Assembly (NCBI RefSeq): GCF_016862795.1
Contig: NZ_BONQ01000083.1
Coordinates: 186,001-250,000 of the forward strand
Direction of reading: 5' to 3'
Length of the DNA stretch: 64,000 nucleotides
DNA from: Dactylosporangium siamense
GTDB lineage: Bacteria; Actinomycetota; Actinomycetes; Mycobacteriales; Micromonosporaceae
Shown here: positions 1-8,575 of the stretch, piece by piece
Numbering within the stretch: the first letter of the stretch is position 1
Layout of the letters: each line of letters starts with the position of its first letter
Notes under the pieces: model-generated
What the model was told of the DNA's origin: nothing
Seen by the model: only the letters and a program-made list of their open reading frames with translations
The model's database searches: none
Position numbers and translations under genes: made by a program

Positions 1-762
1 GCCCAGTCGGGCGTCCAGGTCGCCCCGCACGCGGCGGCCGAGGGCGGCAACACGGCCGGCTTCATCGAGAACGGCGACTGGATCTCCTACACGCCGTACC
101 TGCTGAACAACGCCACCCAGTTCACCGCCCGGGTCTCCTCGGCGGGCGCCGGCGGCACGATCGAGGTCCGCGCCGGCTCGGCGACGGGCACCCTGCTCGG
201 CACCGCCACGGTCGCCCCGACCGGCGGCTGGGAGACGTTCGCCAACGTCACGGCGAACCTCTCCGGGGCGCCTTCTTCGGCGACCACGCTGTACCTGGTG
301 TTCAAGGGCGGCACCGGCTACCTGTTCGACGTGGACGCGTTCACGTTCACGACCGGGACGGTCAGTGCCGGCCCGACGGTGAGCCTCCGTTCGCTGACGA
401 ACAACCAGTACGTGACCGCGGCGAACGCGACCACCGCACTGATCGCCAACTCGGCGACGATCGGCACCGCGCAGCAGTTCGAGCTCGTCGACCTCGGCGG
501 CGGCAAGGTGGCGCTGAAGTCGAAGGCCAATGGCCAGTTCGTCTGCGCGGAGAACGCCGGCGCGAACCCGCTGCTCGCCAACCGGGCGACGGCCGGCTCG
601 TGGGAGACGTTCAACCTGATCCGCAACGCCGACGGCAGCGAGAGCCTGCAGGCGACGGTGAACAGCCAGTACGTCACCGCGGAGAACAACGGCGCCGGCT
701 CGCTCATCGCGAACCGGGCGGCGATCGGGCCCTGGGAGAAGTTCGAACTCATCGGCGCCTGA
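1..762 (+). CDS. Secreted carbohydrate-active protein, C-terminal part (CBM6 + beta-trefoil)
   Basis: The reading frame is open from base 1, so the N terminus lies outside the window; 253 residues are visible. The first ~110 residues look like a CBM6 carbohydrate-binding module (ENGDWISYTPY, GGWETFANV, then YLFDVDAFTF). After a short linker come three related ~45-residue units beginning VSLRSLTNNQYVTA, FVCAENAG and YVTAENNGAG, each ending in a WE-F-L type strand. This is the pattern of a fascin/actin-crosslinking-like beta-trefoil often attached to actinobacterial glycoside hydrolases. Role inferred: polysaccharide binding by an exported enzyme. The catalytic domain is not visible, so the substrate cannot be named. 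A hairpin follows 22 bp after the stop. Confidence 0.8.
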   Translation, partial: AQSGVQVAPHAAAEGGNTAGFIENGDWISYTPYLLNNATQFTARVSSAGAGGTIEVRAGSATGTLLGTATVAPTGGWETFANVTANLSGAPSSATTLYLVFKGGTGYLFDVDAFTFTTGTVSAGPTVSLRSLTNNQYVTAANATTALIANSATIGTAQQFELVDLGGGKVALKSKANGQFVCAENAGANPLLANRATAGSWETFNLIRNADGSESLQATVNSQYVTAENNGAGSLIANRAAIGPWEKFELIGA

Positions 763-784
763 TGTTGGAAAATGTGCGGTCCAT

Positions 785-804
785 TGTCCCGCGTGTGCGG
801 GACA
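785..804 (+). terminator. Hairpin after the CBM6 gene, weak terminator or operator
   Basis: Perfect 8-bp inverted repeat TGTCCCGC / GCGGGACA around a GTGT loop, 22 bp after the stop of the upstream gene. No U-run follows, so it could be a weak terminator or a protein-binding palindrome in front of the GH2 gene. Confidence 0.4.
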
Positions 805-818
805 TTGATGAGTGCCTC

Positions 819-848
819 TTGACACTCTTCGTTGGATCGTGAGTGTAT
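819..848 (+). promoter_or_regulatory. Candidate promoter of the GH2 gene
   Basis: A perfect -35 hexamer TTGACA (819-824) is followed after 17-18 bp by a weak -10 (AGTGTA or GTGTAT, 842-848). It lies about 85 bp upstream of the chosen ATG of the GH2 gene at 931, leaving a leader long enough for its GAGGAG ribosome site at 921-926. Confidence 0.45.
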
Positions 849-930
849 GTGTTGGTCCGTGGGGACGTCCGTCGTCTCCACGGACCAGCCTCGGCCGCCA
901 CCGGGGCTGACGCATACCTCGAGGAGCCTG

Positions 931-3243
931 ATGAAGCTCTCCAGATGGTTCGCGCTCTCCCTGGCCCCTGTGCTGGCCACGGCGGGCACCGTGATCGCCA
1001 TGGCGAGTCCGGCGAGCGCATGGACCCCCAAGACACCACCGATGACCACCCCGTGGACCAACTCGGTGTCCACGACCAACCCGCTGCCCGAGTACCCCCG
1101 CCCGCAGCTGACCAGGACCGACTGGCAGAACCTCAACGGCATCTGGGACTTCGCGGTCACCGGCAGCGGCCAGACCAGCCCGCCCGCCACGTTCGGCGAG
1201 CAGATCCGGGTGCCGTACCCCGTCGAGTCCGCCCTGTCGGGCATCCAGCGCAAGGTCACCGAAAACGACAAGCTCTGGTACAAGCGCACCTTCACGATCC
1301 CGTCGGGCTGGGCCGGCCGCCGGGTCCAGCTCAACTTCGGCGCGGTCGACTGGCAGAGCACCGTGTGGGTCAACGGCACCCAGGCGGGCGCCGTCCACAG
1401 CGGCGGCTACGACGCCTTCACCTACGACATCACCGGCCTGCTCAACGGCGGCACCAACACGATCATCGTCGGCGTGTACGACCCGACCGACGCCGGCACG
1501 CAGGCCGTCGGCAAGCAGCGCCGCAACGACGTGCTCCCGCACGCGGGCGGCGGCATCTTCTACACCGGCTCCTCGGGCATCTGGCAGACCGTCTGGCTGG
1601 AGCCGACCCCGACCGCCCGGATCACCCGGGTGGACCTGGTGCCGAACATCTCCAACAACACCCTGTCGGTGAACGTCCAGGGCGCCGGGCTGTCCGGGCA
1701 GACCGTGACCGCCACCGTCCTGTCCGGCACCACCCAGGTCGGCACCGCCAACGGTGGGGTGGGCTCCGCGTTCAGCGTCCCGGTGCCCAACGCGCACCGC
1801 TGGTCGCCCAGCGATCCCTTCCTGTACACCGTCCGCGTCGACCTCAAGAGCGGCTCGACCGTGGTGGACTCGGTCGGCAGCTACGCCGGGATGCGCTCGA
1901 TCTCGATCGGCAACATCAACGGCAAGCTGCGCATCCTGCTCAACGGTCAGTTCGTCTTCCAGTCCGGCACCCTGGACCAGGGCTACTGGCCCGACGGCAT
2001 CTACACCGCGCCCACCGACGCGGCCCTGCGCTCCGACCTGCAGGCGCACAAGGACCTGGGCTTCAACATGGTCCGCAAGCACATCAAGGTGGAGCCGCAG
2101 CGCTGGTTCTACGCCGCGGACCAGCTCGGCCTGCTGGTGTGGCAGGACATGCCCGCCATGCCGACCGGCAAGAACCCGACGACGGCCGCCCGCACCCAGT
2201 GGGAACTGGAGTTCGACCGCATCATCGACCAGCACCGCAGCTCGCCGGCGCTGGTCATGTGGGTCGACCAGAACGAGGGCTGGGGCCAGTACGACCAGGC
2301 CCGCATCGCCAACGAGGTCAAGGCCTACGACCCGTCGCGCCTGGTCAACAACATGAGCGGGGTCAACTGCTGCGGCTCCGTCGACGGCGGCAACGGCGAC
2401 GTGATCGACAACCACATCTACGTCGGTCCCGGCTCCACCCTGCCGACCGCGACCCGGGCCGCGGTCCTGGGCGAGTTCGGCGGCCTCGGCCTTCGCGTGT
2501 CCGGCCATGAATGGTCGCCGGGCAACGGCTTCAGCTATGAGGACCAGGCCAACGCCGCGGCGCTCAACAACCGCGTCGTCGGCCTGTATGACCAGATCCG
2601 CACCGGCGGCATGCCCGCGGGCCTGTCCGCGTCGGTCTACACCGAGATCACCGACGTGGAGAACGAGAGCAACGGCTTCCTCACCTACGACCGGCAGGTG
2701 GTGAAGGTCGACGCGGCCCGGGTCCGGGCCGCGAACCAGGCGCTCATCAACGCCTCCACCAACCCGCCGCCGCCGGCCACGCTGCCCAGCGGATACCACT
2801 CGTTCCGGGTCGTGACGCCGTGCTGCACCACCAGGTACATCCGGCACCAGAACAGCCTCGGCTACACCGAGGTCGTCGACGCCAACAGCAGCGCGCTGCT
2901 GAAGCAGGACGCGACCTGGCGGATCGTGCCGGGCCTGGCCGACTCGACGTGCTACTCGTTCGAGTCACGCAACTACCCCGGCCAGTACCTGCGGCACCAG
3001 GCGTTCCGGATCCGCAAGGACGCCAATGACAACTCGGCGCTGTTCAAGGCCGACGCCACCTGGTGCGCCCAGCAGGGCACCGGCGGGGTCCGGCTGACCG
3101 CCTGGAACTTCCCGGGCCAGTTCCTGCGCCACCGGGCGTCGGAGCTGTGGCTGGCGACTCCCGGCGGCCCGAACGCGTGGGACAACCCCACCAGCTTCAC
3201 CGAAGACACGACGTGGTCCGTGGAGAACCCCTGGGCCCCGTAG
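931..3243 (+). CDS. Secreted GH2-family glycoside hydrolase with C-terminal AbfB domain
   Basis: 770 residues from the ATG at 931, chosen because GAGGAG precedes it and a signal peptide follows at once (MKLSRWFALSLAPVLATAG, cleavage near ASA-W). A frame-compatible upstream extension lacks these. Residues ~50-270 form the GH2 sugar-binding and Ig-like regions, followed by the TIM barrel with the acid/base Glu at E449 in DQNEGWG and the probable nucleophile E515 in LGEFGGLG. The last ~150 residues (SFRVVTPCCTTRYIRHQN, YPGQYLRHQ, FPGQFLRHR) match AbfB/CBM42, an arabinofuranose-binding beta-trefoil. Inference: an exported exo-glycosidase (beta-galactosidase or beta-glucuronidase-like) on arabinose-decorated plant polymer. 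A strong terminator follows. Confidence 0.88.
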   Translation: MKLSRWFALSLAPVLATAGTVIAMASPASAWTPKTPPMTTPWTNSVSTTNPLPEYPRPQLTRTDWQNLNGIWDFAVTGSGQTSPPATFGEQIRVPYPVESALSGIQRKVTENDKLWYKRTFTIPSGWAGRRVQLNFGAVDWQSTVWVNGTQAGAVHSGGYDAFTYDITGLLNGGTNTIIVGVYDPTDAGTQAVGKQRRNDVLPHAGGGIFYTGSSGIWQTVWLEPTPTARITRVDLVPNISNNTLSVNVQGAGLSGQTVTATVLSGTTQVGTANGGVGSAFSVPVPNAHRWSPSDPFLYTVRVDLKSGSTVVDSVGSYAGMRSISIGNINGKLRILLNGQFVFQSGTLDQGYWPDGIYTAPTDAALRSDLQAHKDLGFNMVRKHIKVEPQRWFYAADQLGLLVWQDMPAMPTGKNPTTAARTQWELEFDRIIDQHRSSPALVMWVDQNEGWGQYDQARIANEVKAYDPSRLVNNMSGVNCCGSVDGGNGDVIDNHIYVGPGSTLPTATRAAVLGEFGGLGLRVSGHEWSPGNGFSYEDQANAAALNNRVVGLYDQIRTGGMPAGLSASVYTEITDVENESNGFLTYDRQVVKVDAARVRAANQALINASTNPPPPATLPSGYHSFRVVTPCCTTRYIRHQNSLGYTEVVDANSSALLKQDATWRIVPGLADSTCYSFESRNYPGQYLRHQAFRIRKDANDNSALFKADATWCAQQGTGGVRLTAWNFPGQFLRHRASELWLATPGGPNAWDNPTSFTEDTTWSVENPWAP

Positions 3244-3260
3244 TAAAGGGTGGATCGAAA

Positions 3261-3298
3261 CGGGGGGACGCCGACCGGCGTCCCCCCGTTTCTGTTTC
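3261..3298 (+). terminator. Rho-independent terminator of the GH2 gene
   Basis: A 12-bp perfect stem (3261-3272 with 3277-3288, core GGGGGGACGCC) closes a GACC loop and is followed by TTTCTGTTTC, 18 bp after the GH2 stop. It also separates this gene from the convergent permease gene. Confidence 0.88.
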
Positions 3299-3335
3299 TG
3301 GCTCCGTCGGCTTCGCAGGCGGTTCCGCGAGGGCC

Positions 3336-4661
3336 TTAGGCGCGCATCACGGTGGCAATCGGGATCCGCGCGGCGCGGATCGCCGGGATCAGGCCGCCGA
3401 GCAGCCCTGCCACGAGACCGGCGATGACCCCGGCGACGCCCGCCTGCCAGGGGAACGTGAGGTCCTGCAGCTGCGGCACGCGTGAGCCGAACAGCCCCGC
3501 CCCCACGTCGATCGCCACCACGCCGAGACCGATCGCGGCGGCCGCGGTGAGCAGCCCGGTCAGCAGCGTCTCGGCCAGCACGATGCCGGCCAGCAGCGAG
3601 CGTGGCGTGCCGACCGCCCGGCGCAGCGCGAACTCCTCGACCCGCTCGCCGACCGTGGCCAGGCCGACGTTGAGGATGCCGGCGACGCCGATGAGCAGTA
3701 CCAGACCGGCCATGCCGAGGAAGATCCAGCGGATGATCGCCAGTTCTTCGGCGATGTCCTTGCGGGCGTTGATGGTCTCGACGTGCAGCATGTCCCGGGA
3801 CACGCCGAGCGCGGTGATCTTGCGGACCACCAGGGCCTCGGTCTCTCCCGCCGTGGGGGCGAACAGCAGCTGCATGCCGGGGCCGTACATCTGGTTCGCG
3901 GTGGTCTTCGGCATCCAGTTGCGCATCTCGTCGACCCGGACGTAGGCGGTCGGCTGGCTGTTGCCGTCGTCCACCACCCCGACGATGCGCGGGGTCGGGT
4001 TCGCGGTGGCGCCCTCGACCCGCATCTCGGCCGGGATCTGGTAGCGGGTGAAGCCCTTCGCGGCCTCCTTGTTCAGCACCAGCCGCGGCGAATACGACGG
4101 GTCGCCGCTGAAGTCGAGCCAGTTGCCGGCCACCGGGCGGAACGGGCGGAACTGCCGGATGTCGCCGGTGAGCCCCTGCAGGACCAGCTCGACCGCCTGC
4201 CCGCGGGTCGGCTGCGCCGCCTGCTCGTCCTTGATGGGGCGGCACTCGCCGGTCATCGGGTTGCAGTCCATCTGCATGGGCGGCCCGTAGTAGCCGCCGT
4301 CGGTGTTGTCGAACGGCGCCGCGCCCTGGTTGATCGGCACCACGTTCGGCTCGCCGATGATCGCCTGATACCCCATGACGCCGACGGCGTCCGCCTTGCC
4401 GGCGACCGTGGTGAGCGCGGCGTCCATCGCGTCGGGCATCGACGGGATGTACATCTGCCGGGTGCCGTCCTTGCCGATGTGCAGCTCCAGGTCGGCCAGG
4501 CGCAGGGTCTTGGCGGTCTCCGCGCCGGCCTGGACGGTGACGACCGCCAGCACGCCCAGGAACAGGCTGATCATGGACAGGAACGTGCGCAGCTTGCGCG
4601 ACCGGATGCCCTGCCCGCCGATGATGAGCGCGGAGCGGAACCGCCCGGAGAGTCGGATCAT
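3336..4661 (-). CDS. ABC transporter permease, MacB/FtsX type
   Basis: 441 residues. The N-terminal basic stretch and first membrane helix (LRTFLSMISLFLGVLAVVTV) are followed by a ~210-residue extracytoplasmic domain and then three helices near residues 315-335, 360-385 and 405-425. This is the four-helix FtsX/MacB layout. The ATG overlaps the ATPase stop by ATGA (4658-4661), so the two are translationally coupled. With the upstream ATPase and lipoprotein adaptor it forms a MacAB-like export or mechanotransmission complex; the substrate is not evident. The periplasmic domain contains a Cys pair region (MDCNPMTGECRP) that may form a disulfide. Confidence 0.9.
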   Translation of the reverse strand: MIRLSGRFRSALIIGGQGIRSRKLRTFLSMISLFLGVLAVVTVQAGAETAKTLRLADLELHIGKDGTRQMYIPSMPDAMDAALTTVAGKADAVGVMGYQAIIGEPNVVPINQGAAPFDNTDGGYYGPPMQMDCNPMTGECRPIKDEQAAQPTRGQAVELVLQGLTGDIRQFRPFRPVAGNWLDFSGDPSYSPRLVLNKEAAKGFTRYQIPAEMRVEGATANPTPRIVGVVDDGNSQPTAYVRVDEMRNWMPKTTANQMYGPGMQLLFAPTAGETEALVVRKITALGVSRDMLHVETINARKDIAEELAIIRWIFLGMAGLVLLIGVAGILNVGLATVGERVEEFALRRAVGTPRSLLAGIVLAETLLTGLLTAAAAIGLGVVAIDVGAGLFGSRVPQLQDLTFPWQAGVAGVIAGLVAGLLGGLIPAIRAARIPIATVMRA

Positions 4662-5332
4662 GTCAGCACCCCGTCGCTCAGGGACAGCACGCGTTGCATC
4701 TTGGCCGCGTGGGCGTGATCGTGCGTGACGAGGATCAGGCCGCAGCCGCGGTCGGTGGCGGCGCGCATGACCTCGATGACGAGATTGCCGGTCTCCGTGT
4801 CCAGAGCGCCGGTGGGCTCGTCGGCGAGCAGCAGGCTCGGGCTGCGCACGAGGGCCCGGGCGACCGCGACCCGCTGTTGCTCACCGCCGGAGAGCTTCGC
4901 GGGCCGCTGCTTGGCCAGGTGTGCGATGCCGACCTGGTCGAGCGCCTCGAGCACGCGGGCGCGGCGGTGCCGGCGTGGCAGCCAGCCCTGCCCGTTGACC
5001 AGGGCCATCGCCACGTTCTGCGCGGCGGTGAGGTGTTTGAGCAGGAAGAAGCGCTGGAAGACGAAGCCGAACTCGGCGCTGCGCAGGGCGGCGGCCTTGC
5101 GCTCGGGGATGCGGGCCAGGTCGCGGCCGTTCATGAAGTAGTGCCCGTCATCCGGCCGGTCGAACAGCCCGATGAGGCTCAGCAGGGTGCTCTTGCCCGA
5201 TCCCGACCGGCCGAGGATCGCCACGCTCTCGCCGCGGTCGACGGTGAGGTCGACGCCGTCGAGGATCACCCGCGGCTCCTGCTGGCCCTTGAGGGTCTTG
5301 GTGATGCCCACCATCTCGATGAGCGGACTCAC
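4658..5332 (-). CDS. ABC transporter ATP-binding protein, MacB/LolD type
   Basis: 224 residues from a GTG at 5332 that overlaps the adaptor stop as GTGA; an internal ATG at 5314 is the alternative. Walker A is GRSGSGKST, the signature is [15 protein letters not shown], Walker B is [12 protein letters not shown] and the switch His is in LVTHDHA. These mark the MacB/LolD/FtsE-like branch, whose members power FtsX-type permeases rather than canonical import. It is the middle gene of a three-gene operon with 4-bp overlaps on both sides, implying fixed stoichiometry with the permease. Confidence 0.93.
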   Translation of the reverse strand: MSPLIEMVGITKTLKGQQEPRVILDGVDLTVDRGESVAILGRSGSGKSTLLSLIGLFDRPDDGHYFMNGRDLARIPERKAAALRSAEFGFVFQRFFLLKHLTAAQNVAMALVNGQGWLPRRHRRARVLEALDQVGIAHLAKQRPAKLSGGEQQRVAVARALVRSPSLLLADEPTGALDTETGNLVIEVMRAATDRGCGLILVTHDHAHAAKMQRVLSLSDGVLT

Positions 5333-6306
5333 TTGGTGAACCCGGGCATGGGCTCTTGGTTCTTGGCGGCGGGCAGGTTCGGTCCCGGCACCGCCACGGT
5401 CTCGTCGCCGGTGAGGCCGCTCTTGATCTCGATGACCTTGCCGTCGCTGAGGCCGAGCGTGACCTCGCGGGTCTCCCGGGTCTGGTCCGCCTTGACCACG
5501 TCGACCTTGCCCTTGCCCTGCGATCCGGCGACCGCCTCGACCGGCAGGACGAGGGCGTTCGCGGCCCGGGCGGTGATCACCTCGACCGTGGCGGCGGCGC
5601 CGTTGATCGCCTTGACGTCGGCCGGCGGAATGCAGACGAGCCGCATGCCCGTAGGCTCCGACGGCTGTTGTTGCTGCTGCTGGCCGATCACCCTCGGCGG
5701 GGCCGCGCTGGCGGTCGGGTTGGGCGTCGGGGTCACCGGCTCGGGGATCGTGCCGGCCGGCAGCGCCGCGAGCGTGCCGAGCACCGTGCACGGGAACGGC
5801 CCCGGGCCGCTCTTGATCTGGGCCTGCACCGACTCGAGCTTGTCGGAGATCTGGTACGCCTGCGACCCGTCGATGTCCGCGACGACGCCGTAGCCGACCT
5901 GCTTCGCCGAGACGATCGGCATGCCGGCGGTCACCTTGGACCGGTCGTCGACGAGCCGGCCGCTGAAGATGGCCCCGGCCGGCACCTCGATGGGCGTGGC
6001 CTTACCGCTGACCCAGATGTTGGCGACCTTGGTGGGCTTGGTCGGCGTGCTCGTCGACGCCTTCACGTCGAGGTAGCGGATCTCGCCGTCGATCGGGGCG
6101 ACCAGGCCGAACGTGGGGCTCAGCTGCACCTTGCCGGTCAGGCTCACCTTGTTGGTCAGGTCCTGGCGGGTCGGCTTCACCGTCGTCATCGTGACGCCCC
6201 GGTCGGCGAGGCCGGGCGTGTTCACCTCCTCCCCGCCTGACGCCGTGCAAGCACCCAGTGCACTCAGCGCACCGGCGGCGGCCACCGCGAAAAGGATTCG
6301 TCGCAC
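5329..6306 (-). CDS. Lipoprotein membrane-fusion/adaptor protein of MacA/HlyD type
   Basis: 325 residues. A lipobox (SALGAC, Cys ~19) shows export and lipid anchoring. The mature part has a barrel-sandwich-like region (LTGKVQLSPTFGLVAPIDGEI), a long middle and a C-terminal beta-domain ending in GDETVAVPGPNLP, as in periplasmic adaptor proteins. Odd features are a six-Gln run (IGQQQQQQP) and a Thr/Pro linker, and two lone Cys residues in the middle (PFPCTVL, RLVCIPP) that could pair. First gene of the adaptor-ATPase-permease operon. In a Gram-positive it likely caps the FtsX-type permease outside the membrane. About 210 bp upstream hold its promoter region. Confidence 0.85.
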   Translation of the reverse strand: MRRILFAVAAAGALSALGACTASGGEEVNTPGLADRGVTMTTVKPTRQDLTNKVSLTGKVQLSPTFGLVAPIDGEIRYLDVKASTSTPTKPTKVANIWVSGKATPIEVPAGAIFSGRLVDDRSKVTAGMPIVSAKQVGYGVVADIDGSQAYQISDKLESVQAQIKSGPGPFPCTVLGTLAALPAGTIPEPVTPTPNPTASAAPPRVIGQQQQQQPSEPTGMRLVCIPPADVKAINGAAATVEVITARAANALVLPVEAVAGSQGKGKVDVVKADQTRETREVTLGLSDGKVIEIKSGLTGDETVAVPGPNLPAAKNQEPMPGFTK

Positions 6307-6464
6307 CCGGGTTCACCCCCAGCAAGGATCGAAGTCCGGCAAAGGGTAGCGGTCGTCAGGGTGAGGTGATGCCCCGTCATGCATCTGATTCGGGTGAGGA
6401 AATGTACTGAAGATGACAGCGTTCCGAAGCAACCCCTCCCTTTTCCTGGACCTTCTTTAGAGAC

Positions 6465-6510
6465 GCAGGCGACCGCCCCGCGCCGTTGCCGGTGCGGGGC
6501 GGTCGCCTGC
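6465..6510 (-). terminator. Terminator hairpin of the papain-like peptidase gene
   Basis: A perfect 17-bp inverted repeat (6465-6481 with 6494-6510) around a 12-nt loop, starting 8 bp past the peptidase stop on the minus strand. The U-run is poor, as is common for high-GC actinobacterial terminators. Confidence 0.75.
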
Positions 6511-6517
6511 GGGTGCG

Positions 6518-8443
6518 TCAGACCTTGTAGGTGAAGATCGACGCGGGGGCAGCGACGCTGGTGCCACCCTTGGTGATGACCTGGATCTGCACCGTGCCGG
6601 GCGAGCGCGGCGGCAGGTACACCTTGAGCCTCGTCTCCGACAGCTTCGCGAAGGAGACCACGGCACCGTTCGAGGTGACCCGGTCGACCGTGCCGAAGTT
6701 GCTGCCGGAGACCTCGACGGTCGTCCACGACTTGGTCCCGCCGGTCGCGGGGGTCACCGCGGCCACGGACGGGGCCGGCGGCGCGACGTAGGTGAACGGC
6801 GTGGCGGTGCCCTCGACGACGCCGCCGATGGTGGTGACCCTGATCTTCGCCGGCCCGGCCGGGTGGACCGGCATCGTGACCTTGAGCTGGGTGTCGGAGA
6901 TGCGCTGATACATGGCGCTCACGTTGTCGACCCGGACGGCGGTGACGCCGCTGAGGTTGGTGCCGGTCACGACGACGGGCGTGGTGGTGTACGTCGGTCC
7001 GCTGGTCACGCTCAGGGCCGTGATCGTCGGCGCGGGCGGGTTGACGATCGCCAGTTTGCCGGCGGCGACCGTCGCGCTGACGCCGGACGGCGTCACCACC
7101 GTGACGTCGTAGATGCCGGTGACGAGCTTCGCCGGCACGGTGAACGCGACCGTCGTCGACGACATCACCTTCACGTTGGCGGCGGCGTTGGCGCCGATCC
7201 GGACCGCGGTCGCGCCGTCCAGGTTCGCACCGGTGACCGTCAGGACGTTGCCGCCGACCACGGACGCGGTCGCGGCGCTGAGGCTGGTCACGACGGGCAG
7301 CGGCGGCTGGTACAGGAAGCGCGCCTGCGAGTTCAGCGCGCTCGCTCCGGCGGCGTTGATGACGGTCACGTCGACGGCGCCCCTGGCGTGCGGCGGCGTC
7401 GTGGCGACCAGGGTGGTGACCCCGTTGGTCTCGACCTTGCGGAACTGCGCGGCGGTCTCGCCGAACTTCACCGCCGTGGCGCTGCTCAGGTTGCCACCGG
7501 CGATGATGACCTCGGTGCCACCCGTGACCGAGCCACGCACCTGCGACAGCGTCGACACCGACGGCCGCGGCGCGGTGACGGAGGACGGTGTGTTCACCCC
7601 GCTGATCGTGTACGCGGCCTGCACGTTCTTGTTGACGAAGTCCCACCCGAGGTGCGCGTCGCCGGCGGCGCCCCACGAGGTGCCCCACTGGTTGCGGATC
7701 CACAGGCCCTCGGCGTCGTACCCGTAGGCGGTCACCATGTGGCCGCCGAGGTTGGCCCCGGTCGTCGTCTTGTAGAGGGTGTTGCCGGTGAGGTACATGA
7801 AGTCCTTGAAGACCGGCATGCCGATGGCGACCGGCGAACCGGCGGCGATCGCCGTCTCCAGCGCGACCTGCCCGGCGGTGCCCTGGCCGGCCCCGGCGAA
7901 CAGGGTGGTCCACTTGGCGACCTTGTAGTTGCGGGCGTTGGCGATCTCCGCGGCGGTGGGCTGGATCGTGTAGTTGCTGGTGCCCTGGACGTAGTCGTCC
8001 TGGGTGTCGACGCCGTTCGTGGTGGCCTCGGTCAGCGCCTTCTCCGGCTGCAGGCCCGTGTTCGGCGCGCCGCCCTTCTGCACCGAGCGCATGTACAGGT
8101 ACAGCGGCGCGTACGGGGCGCCGGCCGCGGCGTCCTTCTTCGCGTAGTAGCCCATCAGGGAGTGGGCGATGGTCCAGGCCACGCACGAGGCGATCTGGCC
8201 CTGGTCGCCGACGGCCGGCAGGTTGGCCTTGACGCTCGCGCTGTCCGGCAGCGCGGCGGAGACGCCGATCGTGTTCTTCGCGTCCGTGCGGGTCGTCGGA
8301 GCGGTGAACCCGCCGACGGCGTGCGGCAGGCCGGCGTTCGGCTGGGTGGCGGCGGCAGCCAGGGGCACCGCCACGAGGGTGCCGCCGGCCGCCATCAACA
8401 GGCCGAAGGCGGTGCGGACGATGATTCGTGCTCCAGGGCGCAT
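6518..8443 (-). CDS. Secreted C1-family (papain-like) cysteine peptidase with four IPT/TIG domains
   Basis: 641 residues with an N-terminal signal peptide (RTAFGLLMAAGGTLVAVPL, cleavage after AAAA). The catalytic triad is visible: Cys87 in QGQIASCVAW, His235 in LGGHMVTAYGYD and Asn251 in IRNQWGTSWG, with the oxyanion Gln about six residues before the Cys. After residue ~285 come four tandem ~85-residue immunoglobulin-like IPT/TIG repeats, each with a GG..V.I.G.NLS.ATAV type motif. Such repeats usually mediate surface or polymer contact. A conventional long propeptide is short here (about 45 residues). Inference: an extracellular protease held on a surface or substrate by its IPT stalk. Monocistronic, ended by a strong hairpin. 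Confidence 0.9.
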   Translation of the reverse strand: MRPGARIIVRTAFGLLMAAGGTLVAVPLAAAATQPNAGLPHAVGGFTAPTTRTDAKNTIGVSAALPDSASVKANLPAVGDQGQIASCVAWTIAHSLMGYYAKKDAAAGAPYAPLYLYMRSVQKGGAPNTGLQPEKALTEATTNGVDTQDDYVQGTSNYTIQPTAAEIANARNYKVAKWTTLFAGAGQGTAGQVALETAIAAGSPVAIGMPVFKDFMYLTGNTLYKTTTGANLGGHMVTAYGYDAEGLWIRNQWGTSWGAAGDAHLGWDFVNKNVQAAYTISGVNTPSSVTAPRPSVSTLSQVRGSVTGGTEVIIAGGNLSSATAVKFGETAAQFRKVETNGVTTLVATTPPHARGAVDVTVINAAGASALNSQARFLYQPPLPVVTSLSAATASVVGGNVLTVTGANLDGATAVRIGANAAANVKVMSSTTVAFTVPAKLVTGIYDVTVVTPSGVSATVAAGKLAIVNPPAPTITALSVTSGPTYTTTPVVVTGTNLSGVTAVRVDNVSAMYQRISDTQLKVTMPVHPAGPAKIRVTTIGGVVEGTATPFTYVAPPAPSVAAVTPATGGTKSWTTVEVSGSNFGTVDRVTSNGAVVSFAKLSETRLKVYLPPRSPGTVQIQVITKGGTSVAAPASIFTYKV

Positions 8444-8526
8444 CCGTGCTCCTCAAAGTCGCTGACCGCGTCGTGCCTGCCATCGACTCCGCGGGAGGCG
8501 GCCTGAGGCGTTGCCGCGAAGACCAC

Positions 8527-8548
8527 CCGGCCGGTGTCCACCGGCCGG
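8527..8548. promoter_or_regulatory. Perfect 10-bp-arm palindrome upstream of the membrane protein gene
   Basis: Arms CCGGCCGGTG and CACCGGCCGG separated by only TC, centred about 38 bp before the ATG at 8576. The tight spacer favours a dimeric repressor operator over an RNA hairpin, though either is possible. Confidence 0.5.
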
Positions 8549-8575
8549 AGGACATCCGCACTAGGCTGCGGGACC

